Of a DNA stretch of 7,973 nt, positions 1 to 5,377 are shown piece by piece; positions within the stretch are counted from its first letter, which is position 1; each line of letters opens with the position of its first letter. Made by a program: the position numbers and the translations under genes. A model generated the notes under the pieces. The model ran no database searches, was not told where the DNA came from, and saw nothing but the letters and a program-made list of their open reading frames with translations. The stretch covers positions 1-7,973 of the forward strand of contig CALVJF010000032.1 of assembly GCA_944331885.1 (NCBI GenBank), given 5' to 3'. The DNA is from an uncultured Bacilli bacterium (GTDB lineage Bacteria; Bacillota_I; Bacilli_A; RF39; UBA660).

Positions 1-1384
1 TAATAATGAATGGAACTAAACTTGTGGTATGGGTAGTTACTGGATTATTATTTTTATCAAGCATTATTTCGGCATTTCCGTGATCAGCAAGTATAACCAT
101 GGTATAAAAATTATCGTTAGCTACTTCTGCTATTTTTCCTAAACATACATCAACTGCTTGAATGGCTTTAATAGTCGCTTCTAAATTGCCGGTATGTCCT
201 ACCATATCTGGATTAGCAAAATTCATTAAAATAAAATCATAGTCTTTTTCCATGCATTTAATAACTGTTTTTGTTATTTCTACAGCACTCATTTCTGGTT
301 TCATATCATAGGTTGCCACTTTGGGTGATGGAATAAGATAACGATCACACTTATCTAACTTTAACTCTTTGCCACCATCAAAAAAATAAGTTACGTGGGC
401 ATACTTTTCAGTTTCGGCAATTCTTGCTTGAGATAAACCAAGTTGAGAAATATAGCTACCAAGGGTGTTATCAATTTCTTCTTCAGGTAAAAATGGATGA
501 CTCGGAATATTATCATCTACTTCAAAAAAAGAATATAGTTTTAAATTGGGCATTAAATTAGTATGAAATTCTGTAAAATTGGGATTAGTTAATGCATTTA
601 AAATTTGTTTGGCACGATCGGCGCGGAAATTAAGCCATAATAAACAATCTCCATCTTTAATTAAAGAATTAGAGTTAATTAAAATTGGTGGCAAAAATTC
701 ATCAGTAGTTGAACGTTTATAACATGCGTCGATAGTTTGATAGATATTTTGGCTTGTTAATCCTACACCTCTTGTTACAAGTTCATAATACATTTTAGTT
801 CTTGGCCAATTTTTATCTCGATCCATGGCATAATATCTACCACAAATAGTTCCTATTGTTCCAATTTGTAATTCATTTATTTTTTTGGCTAATTCATTTA
901 TATAAGTTGACGAACTAGTTGGGGCTGTGTCACGACCATCGGTTATAAGATGAAAGTAAACTTTTTTTATTTGTTCGCGATGTAATAATTCTAACATTTT
1001 TAGAGCAAATTTATTATGCGAGTGAACACCACCATCACTAACTAAATACATTATATGTACTGCTTTATTATTATCTTTAATATATTTAATCATTTGTTGA
1101 TAATTTTCCGATTTTAAAATTTCTTCACTATTTAAAGCATCTTCGATACGGCGTATGCCTTGTTTAATTAAACGACCAGCGCCAATAGTTAAATGGCCAA
1201 CTTCACTATTACCGAATTGTCCCTCTGTTAAACCAACAGCTTTTTCGCTAGCTTTTAATAAACAATGAGGATAATTATTCCATAAATTTATAAAATTGGT
1301 AGGTTTAGCTAATTTAATAGCATTTCCCTTTATTTCTTCACGCATCCCAAAGCCATCAAGAATTATTGTTAAGATTTTTTTCAT
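1..1384 (-). CDS. gpmI: 2,3-bisphosphoglycerate-independent phosphoglycerate mutase (3' end missing)
   Basis: Interconverts 3-phosphoglycerate and 2-phosphoglycerate in the cytoplasm using two metal ions (Mn2+ in Firmicutes) and a phosphoserine intermediate. The frame is open from ATG at 1384 to the window edge, 461 codons without a stop; the family is about 510 residues, so roughly the last 50 are outside. Visible motifs are ILDGFG near residue 10 (metal-binding Asp10), GNSEVGH with the catalytic serine at about residue 60, VSDGGVHSH and TDGRDTAP of the transferase domain, NPDMVGH, ADHGNAE, and THTT near the visible end. These cover nearly all the metal ligands of the alkaline-phosphatase-like domain. 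A Shine-Dalgarno AAGGTGAT lies 3 nt before the ATG and supports this start. The gene follows spo0A after a terminator, so it either has its own weak promoter or relies on read-through. Identity is secure; only the C-terminus is unseen. Confidence 0.96.
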   Translation of the reverse strand, partial: MKKILTIILDGFGMREEIKGNAIKLAKPTNFINLWNNYPHCLLKASEKAVGLTEGQFGNSEVGHLTIGAGRLIKQGIRRIEDALNSEEILKSENYQQMIKYIKDNNKAVHIMYLVSDGGVHSHNKFALKMLELLHREQIKKVYFHLITDGRDTAPTSSSTYINELAKKINELQIGTIGTICGRYYAMDRDKNWPRTKMYYELVTRGVGLTSQNIYQTIDACYKRSTTDEFLPPILINSNSLIKDGDCLLWLNFRADRAKQILNALTNPNFTEFHTNLMPNLKLYSFFEVDDNIPSHPFLPEEEIDNTLGSYISQLGLSQARIAETEKYAHVTYFFDGGKELKLDKCDRYLIPSPKVATYDMKPEMSAVEITKTVIKCMEKDYDFILMNFANPDMVGHTGNLEATIKAIQAVDVCLGKIAEVANDNFYTMVILADHGNAEIMLDKNNNPVTTHTTSLVPFII

Positions 1385-1401
1385 AGCATCACCTTATTTA
1401 A

Positions 1402-1410
1402 ATAATAGCA
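1402..1410 (-). promoter_or_regulatory. possible extended -10 element for gpmI
   Basis: On the minus strand the bases read TGCTATTAT, a match to the extended -10 form TGnTATAAT with one mismatch. The corresponding -35 position falls in the T-run of the spo0A terminator and has no recognisable hexamer. The predicted start of transcription, near 1395, would fall on the Shine-Dalgarno sequence and leave almost no leader, which weakens the call. Read-through from spo0A is the alternative source of gpmI mRNA. Confidence 0.3.
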
Positions 1411-1422
1411 TAATTTAAAATT

Positions 1423-1446
1423 AAAAAAAACTACATAATGTAGTTT
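1423..1446 (-). terminator. Rho-independent terminator after spo0A
   Basis: On the minus strand a short inverted repeat AAACTAC / GTAGTTT (the two arms can extend to 9 bp on paper) with a small AT loop is followed directly by a run of T. The 5' arm starts at the second base of the spo0A TAA stop codon, so hairpin and stop overlap. The stem is AT-rich and probably weak, so some read-through into gpmI is plausible. Confidence 0.7.
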
Positions 1447-2212
1447 AAGCTCTAGCAAGCATTTTTTTATCGATGCGTATTTTATCAGCTAAGGTTGCAA
1501 TAAATTCTGAATTTGTTGGTTTAGCACGATCATAATCGACACTATGGCCAAAAATTTCTTCCATTAAATCATAATCGCCACGATTCCAACTCACTTCAAT
1601 TGCATGACGTATTGCTCTTTCAACGCGAGAAGAAGTTGTAGAAAATTTGTCAGCAATTTCTGGATATAATTCTTTAGTAATTCCGCCAATTAAATCGGGA
1701 TTTTTATACATTAAGTAAATACTTTCACGAATATATTGATAACCTTTTATATGTGATGGTACTCCTAAATCATGAAGTAATTTACTGATAGATAACTTGA
1801 TTCTTTCACCTTCTGGTTGATAAATAATTTCTTGATCATTATAAGCATCAAGAATACGATTGTTTAAACTTAACATATCAAAAGGTTTTAGCATATAGTA
1901 ATTTATTTTATATTCACTTATTTTACGTATAGTTTCTTCTTGGCTATAACTTGTTAAAACTATTATCTTTTTGTGAATGTTTAGTTCTTTTAATTTTTCT
2001 AAAAGTGCTATACCATCTAGTTTAGGGATTATAATATCCATAACGATGATATCAATCATACTTTGATATTCTTTAATCTTTGTAAGCCCTTCTTCACCAT
2101 CATTGGCACTATCTACTACATTGATTACTGCGTGGTTACTAAAATACTTCTTAATTCGTTCTATAGAATTGATATTATCATCAATTACTAAAACGTTAAT
2201 TTTATTTTTCAT
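1445..2212 (-). CDS. spo0A: sporulation transcription factor Spo0A
   Basis: Response regulator that, when phosphorylated by the sporulation phosphorelay or by orphan kinases, binds 0A boxes and controls entry into sporulation. It is 255 residues from the chosen ATG. Residues 5-125 are a receiver domain: acidic pair Asp11/Asp12, phospho-acceptor Asp59 in IVMDIIIP, switch residue Thr87 or Ser88, and Lys109 in LKPFD. Residues about 135-250 are the Spo0A-specific DNA-binding domain, with GVPSHIKGYQYIRE, ITKELYPEIADKF, the recognition-helix segment SRVERAIRHAIEVSW (about 195-209) and AKPTNSEFIA, all close to Bacillus Spo0A. An upstream in-frame ATG at 2248 is rejected because it lies inside the -10 region, while the ATG at 2212 has AAGGAG 6 nt before it. 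The gene sits between tpiA and gpmI with its own promoter and terminator. The domain is complete with no missing key residue. Confidence 0.96.
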   Translation of the reverse strand: MKNKINVLVIDDNINSIERIKKYFSNHAVINVVDSANDGEEGLTKIKEYQSMIDIIVMDIIIPKLDGIALLEKLKELNIHKKIIVLTSYSQEETIRKISEYKINYYMLKPFDMLSLNNRILDAYNDQEIIYQPEGERIKLSISKLLHDLGVPSHIKGYQYIRESIYLMYKNPDLIGGITKELYPEIADKFSTTSSRVERAIRHAIEVSWNRGDYDLMEEIFGHSVDYDRAKPTNSEFIATLADKIRIDKKMLARA

Positions 2213-2218
2213 TTTTTT

Positions 2219-2224
2219 CTCCTT
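2219..2224 (-). promoter_or_regulatory. ribosome binding site that fixes the spo0A start
   Basis: The minus strand reads AAGGAG, then six A before the ATG at 2212. The alternative ATG at 2248 has no comparable site and overlaps the promoter, so this site decides the start. Confidence 0.85.
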
Positions 2225-2247
2225 GTATTTTATATTTACTGCACGCA

Positions 2248-2258
2248 ATTATATTATA
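2248..2258 (-). promoter_or_regulatory. -10 region of the spo0A promoter
   Basis: The minus strand carries two overlapping perfect TATAAT hexamers (2253-2258 and 2248-2253) between the tpiA terminator and spo0A. No good -35 hexamer stands at 16-18 bp; the best is TTGTCT at 2269-2274, 15 bp from the second TATAAT. A strong -10 with a poor -35 is typical of a promoter needing an activator. Predicted transcription start is near 2241. I saw no SigH-type GAAT -10 element. Confidence 0.6.
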
Positions 2259-2263
2259 AGATG

Positions 2264-2297
2264 AAAAAAGACAAAATACTAGAAAATACTTTGTCTT
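2264..2297 (-). terminator. Rho-independent terminator after tpiA
   Basis: On the minus strand the arms AAGACAAAGTA (2297-2287) and TATTTTGTCTT (2278-2268) pair over 11 positions with one G-U pair and an 8-nt loop, followed by a run of six T (2269-2264). It ends the pgk-tpiA transcript about 30 nt after the tpiA stop and separates it from spo0A. Its 5' arm contains the first TGTC core of the neighbouring 0A-box-like array. Confidence 0.8.
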
Positions 2298-2328
2298 AAT
2301 ATGTCAATGATTGTCAAACCATGTCGTT
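2291..2328. promoter_or_regulatory. array of four 0A-box-like elements at 10-bp spacing
   Basis: On the plus strand TGTC cores begin at 2292, 2302, 2312 and 2322, within TTGTCTTA, ATGTCAAT, TTGTCAAA and ATGTCGTT. The third matches the Spo0A-box form TTGTCRAA fully; the others match the TGTC core plus one to three flanking bases. Spo0A is known to bind tandem 0A boxes about one helical turn apart as a head-to-tail dimer. The array lies about 50-85 bp upstream of the predicted spo0A transcription start and ends inside the tpiA stop codon. Binding by Spo0A is inference. Confidence 0.6.
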
Positions 2329-3049
2329 AGCTTAGATAAGTGTCAAGTAGGTATTTAAATTCTTGAATATTAATTGCAGATTCGCCAATAATAAAACCAT
2401 CTAAACAAGATATTGATTTAATGTAATTTATGTTATTTTGGTTGATACTTCCACCATATATAACTGGCAATTCTAATTCATAATAATCATTAATTATTTT
2501 TTTTATAAATTCTATATTAGATTTAAGATTGTCAATTGATGGCGTTATTCCAGTACCTATTGACCATATGGGTTCATAAGCTATTATGACATTTTTTATT
2601 TGGTCTCTATTAAATTCATTTAGTACGGTTGCAATTTGTTGTTCTAAAATTTTTGATGTATTTTGAGTTTGATAATCTAAAATATCTTCACCGACGCATA
2701 ATATTACTTTTATATCGTTAGAAAAAGCGTTATTCATTTTTTGAACTATTGCTTCTTCGTCTTCCAAAAAAAGTTTACGGCGTTCACTGTGACCAATGAT
2801 TACATATGAAACGCCAAGGCTTTTAAGTTGTTGGCCATTAACTTCTCCAGTATATGATCCTGCTTCGTAGCGTGATATATTTTGCGCACCTAAATAATAA
2901 TTATCTGGTGTTGAGATGCTTAAGAATGGATAAGAGGGACAAACGATAAGATTTATGGGTAAATTTGGAAAATGATGTAACTCGTCGTTGTATTTAAGCA
3001 TTGTGTTTAAATCGTTATTCGATTTTAAATTGGCAACTATATATTTCAT
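2327..3049 (-). CDS. tpiA: triosephosphate isomerase
   Basis: Interconverts dihydroxyacetone phosphate and glyceraldehyde 3-phosphate in the cytoplasm. It has 240 residues, slightly shorter than the usual 250 or so. The catalytic set is intact: Asn7 and Lys9 (in ANLKSN), His87 in IGHSERR, Glu159 in AYEPIWSIGTG, and the YGGS phosphate loop at about 198-201. Two usually conserved spots differ: NWK is NLK here, and the C-terminal phosphate-binding GGAS reads GESA (about 222-225). The start lies 1 nt after the pgk stop, and the Shine-Dalgarno AAAGGA lies inside the end of pgk, so translation is probably coupled. It is the last gene of the pgk-tpiA unit and is followed by a terminator. Function is secure from the catalytic residues; the substitutions mark it as a divergent member. 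Confidence 0.96.
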   Translation of the reverse strand: MKYIVANLKSNNDLNTMLKYNDELHHFPNLPINLIVCPSYPFLSISTPDNYYLGAQNISRYEAGSYTGEVNGQQLKSLGVSYVIIGHSERRKLFLEDEEAIVQKMNNAFSNDIKVILCVGEDILDYQTQNTSKILEQQIATVLNEFNRDQIKNVIIAYEPIWSIGTGITPSIDNLKSNIEFIKKIINDYYELELPVIYGGSINQNNINYIKSISCLDGFIIGESAINIQEFKYLLDTYLS

Positions 3050-3050
3050 T

Positions 3051-4244
3051 CTAATTTTCCTTTGCTATAACATCAAGCGCAATTAAAGAGCCATTGGCGA
3101 TGTACTCTAAAGTTGCTCCGCCACCTGTTGATAGATAATTGAAGTATTGTTGGTAACCAAAAGTGTTTATGGCACTTAAAGCATCTCCGCCACCGGCAAC
3201 TTTAGTACAAGGACTATTTTTAATCATTTCTAATAATTCTTTTGTTCCGTTAGCAAATCGTTTATCTTCGTATTTTCCAACAGTTCCATTCATAAAAAGT
3301 GTCTTGGTGCTATTGTTTATTATTTCACGGTATTGATTCAAAGTTTTGACACCAATATCATTTATTGAATCATCTATATTTAATTCGTTAATTGTCACAT
3401 AATCAACAAAATTAGCATCATACGAGCGACCGATTATAGCATCAGTAGGAAGAATTATTTTTTCTTTATATTCATTAACTATTTTGTAAACTTCTTTTAG
3501 AATTTCTGGTTTATCACTAGCTAGTGAAGAGCCGATATCATAACCTAATACCTTTAGGCAAGTGTTTGCTAGGGCACCACCTAAAAGCATAAAATCACAT
3601 TTTTTTATTAATGTTTTTATTAAAGCTAGTTTGTCATCCATTTTGGCTCCTCCCATTACTATCGTAAATGGATGTTCTGGATGATTGACATATTTATCTA
3701 AGTTAGCCATTTCTTTAGCTACTAAAAAGCCGTAACAACTTGGTATGAATTTTGCAATTCCACAAGTTGAAGCGTGAGCACGATGGGCTGAGGCAAATGC
3801 ATCTAAAACAAATATATCCCCTAGATTAGACCAATACATTGCTAATTGAATATCATTATTACTTTCTAATTTATCTGGATAATCTTCATGACGGGTATTT
3901 TCTATTAATAGTACTTCACGGCTGTTAAGTCCTTTTACTTTATTATCTAAATCTAAACTACGAGTTTTTTCGTAAAAATAAACATTGGTTTTTAAAATAG
4001 TTTTTAAATATTCAAAAACTGGTTTTAAAGTATTTTTTTGCTTATCTGCTTCACTTCTTACTTTTCCAAGATGGGATAGTAATATTATCTTACAATTGTG
4101 TTCAATTAAATAATTAATTGTTTCTGTTGCGGCATCAATTTTACTGCTATCTAGTATTTTCCCATTTTTTATAGGTACATTAAAATCGCAACGAACAATT
4201 ACTCTTTTATTATCAATATCAATTTCATTTACTATTTTTTTCAT
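3051..4244 (-). CDS. pgk: phosphoglycerate kinase
   Basis: Transfers the acyl phosphate of 1,3-bisphosphoglycerate to ADP in glycolysis. It has 397 residues from the chosen ATG, the normal family length. Visible motifs are RCDFNVP (18-24, substrate-binding Asp and Asn), SHLG followed by a Bacilli-type KVRSEADKQK stretch, ENTR, DAFASAHRAHAS, GGAKMDDK of the nucleotide-binding half, NGTVGKYE (about 319-326), GGGD (351-354) and STGGGATLE. Several positions differ from the usual forms: NGPxGxFE is NGTVGKYE, GGAKVSDK is GGAKMDDK, and GGGDS/T is GGGDA. An in-frame ATG at 4265 is rejected because it lies at the edge of the promoter, upstream of the predicted transcript start, whereas GGAGG stands 4 nt before the ATG at 4244. 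The stop is TAG, one base before tpiA. Confidence 0.96.
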   Translation of the reverse strand: MKKIVNEIDIDNKRVIVRCDFNVPIKNGKILDSSKIDAATETINYLIEHNCKIILLSHLGKVRSEADKQKNTLKPVFEYLKTILKTNVYFYEKTRSLDLDNKVKGLNSREVLLIENTRHEDYPDKLESNNDIQLAMYWSNLGDIFVLDAFASAHRAHASTCGIAKFIPSCYGFLVAKEMANLDKYVNHPEHPFTIVMGGAKMDDKLALIKTLIKKCDFMLLGGALANTCLKVLGYDIGSSLASDKPEILKEVYKIVNEYKEKIILPTDAIIGRSYDANFVDYVTINELNIDDSINDIGVKTLNQYREIINNSTKTLFMNGTVGKYEDKRFANGTKELLEMIKNSPCTKVAGGGDALSAINTFGYQQYFNYLSTGGGATLEYIANGSLIALDVIAKEN

Positions 4245-4248
4245 AAAA

Positions 4249-4253
4249 CCTCC
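4249..4253 (-). promoter_or_regulatory. ribosome binding site that fixes the pgk start
   Basis: The minus strand reads GGAGG followed by TTTT and the ATG at 4244. It supports that start over the in-frame ATG at 4265. Confidence 0.85.
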
Positions 4254-4266
4254 GATTTTCTTCATA

Positions 4267-4295
4267 ATTATATAATATTAAATGCTTAGCTGCAA
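4267..4295 (-). promoter_or_regulatory. SigA-type promoter of pgk-tpiA
   Basis: On the minus strand TTGCAG (4295-4290) and a perfect TATAAT (4272-4267) are separated by 17 bp. The -35 matches consensus at the first three bases only. Predicted transcription start is near 4260, giving a leader of about 16 nt with the GGAGG site in it. It lies just after the gap terminator, which supports a separate pgk-tpiA unit. Confidence 0.7.
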
Positions 4296-4336
4296 ATATT
4301 TAATTTATTACTTTACATTAAGTTATAATATTACAC

Positions 4337-4360
4337 AAAAAAAGAGTTAAATACTCTTTT
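4337..4360 (-). terminator. Rho-independent terminator overlapping the gap stop codon
   Basis: On the minus strand AAAAGAGT (4360-4353) pairs with ACTCTTTT (4347-4340) around a 5-nt loop, and a run of seven T covers 4343-4337. The 5' arm encodes the last codons of gap and the TAA stop lies in the loop and the base of the 3' arm. A ribosome at the stop would cover the hairpin, so translation may affect termination. Confidence 0.8.
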
Positions 4361-5360
4361 GCATTAATTTTTTAGCTGTTCTAATCATTTGAGCAGTATA
4401 GCCCATTTCATTGTCATACCAAGCAATTATTTTTACTAATTGTTTTCCTTCTGTTTCTAAAACTGATGTTGATAATAAATCGACCAAAGCTCCGCATTTT
4501 TTACCTAATATGTCGCTGGAAACTACTGGGTCAGAAGTTACTTTTAAAGTTTCATTTTGATTGTTAATAAATAAATCGTTTAATTCATCAACACTAGTAT
4601 TTCTTTTTAACTCTAAAGTAACATCTATAACTGAACCATCACTTACTGGAACACGAAATGCGTTGCCATCTAATTTTCCTTTTAAGCTAGGTATAACTTC
4701 TCCAATGGCACTGGCTGCTCCAGTTGAGGCTGGGATTATATTCATTGAGGCAGCACGACCACGGCGAGCTCTTATTCCTTTTTTGTGTGGTACATCAAGA
4801 GTAGCTTGATCATTAGTGAAAGCATGAACCGTAGTCATATATCCTTTAATTATGCCGATATTATTATTAATAACATTCAAAACAGGTGCCAAACAGTTAG
4901 TAGTACAAGAAGCTGCGGAAATAATTTCTTCACTACCATCTAAAATATTATCATTTACATTATAAACAATTGTTTTAACATTTCCTTTAGCTGGAGCGGA
5001 AATGATGACTTTTTTGGCACCAGCTTCTAAATGTTTACGAGCATTTTCTTCCTTAGTAAATAAGCCGGTACATTCTAAGACTACATCGACATTTAAATCT
5101 TTCCAAGGTAAGTTAGATGGATCTTTTTCACTAAATATAGGAATCTTTTTTTGATTGTTAATAACTAAATAGTTATCAACATATGAAATAGCCTCTTCAT
5201 GAAAACTACGATGGTTAGTATCGTACTTTAATAAATAAGCTAATGTTTCAGCATCTGTTAAGTCATTGATGGCAACAATATCAAATTCCGTTCCGGTAAT
5301 CATTTCACGAAACGCTAATCTGCCTATTCTTCCAAAACCATTTATTGCTACTTTAATCAT
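4347..5360 (-). CDS. gapA: glyceraldehyde-3-phosphate dehydrogenase (NAD-dependent type)
   Basis: Oxidises and phosphorylates glyceraldehyde 3-phosphate to 1,3-bisphosphoglycerate. It has 337 residues, the normal length. The Rossmann motif INGFGRIGR is at residues 6-14; Asp33 in AINDLTD is the residue that favours NAD over NADP. The catalytic Cys152 lies in SAASCTTNC and the paired His179 in TTVHAFTNDQ; RRGRAAS and WYDNEMGY are also present. The glycolytic GapA class is more likely than the NADP-using GapB class because of Asp33 and the Pro in LDVPHKK. The start is supported by AAAGAGG 8 nt upstream, directly after the stop of the nucleoside kinase gene 17 nt away, so the two are probably cotranscribed. 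No cggR-like repressor gene precedes it, unlike Bacillus. Confidence 0.97.
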   Translation of the reverse strand: MIKVAINGFGRIGRLAFREMITGTEFDIVAINDLTDAETLAYLLKYDTNHRSFHEEAISYVDNYLVINNQKKIPIFSEKDPSNLPWKDLNVDVVLECTGLFTKEENARKHLEAGAKKVIISAPAKGNVKTIVYNVNDNILDGSEEIISAASCTTNCLAPVLNVINNNIGIIKGYMTTVHAFTNDQATLDVPHKKGIRARRGRAASMNIIPASTGAASAIGEVIPSLKGKLDGNAFRVPVSDGSVIDVTLELKRNTSVDELNDLFINNQNETLKVTSDPVVSSDILGKKCGALVDLLSTSVLETEGKQLVKIIAWYDNEMGYTAQMIRTAKKLMQKSI

Positions 5361-5377
5361 TATTTCATCCTCTTTCT

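Noticed and set aside
2213..2248. N-terminal extension of Spo0A by 12 residues from the ATG at 2248
   Set aside because: The ATG lies in the -10 region upstream of the predicted transcript start, and the strong AAGGAG serves the ATG at 2212.
2302..2317. Two perfect TTGACA hexamers on the minus strand, 10 bp apart, looking like -35 boxes
   Set aside because: No -10 hexamer stands 16-18 bp downstream of either; the better -10 elements lie much nearer spo0A. They are explained as the complement of the TGTCAA cores.
2291..2347. Short-period repeat that might be a CRISPR or direct-repeat array
   Set aside because: Only the 4-base core repeats, with a 10-bp period; CRISPR repeats are longer with longer spacers. 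A phased protein-binding array fits better.
4561..4809. Plus-strand open frame of 82 codons
   Set aside because: Fully antisense to the conserved core of gap, with no Shine-Dalgarno and no recognisable protein; a shadow of gap codon usage.
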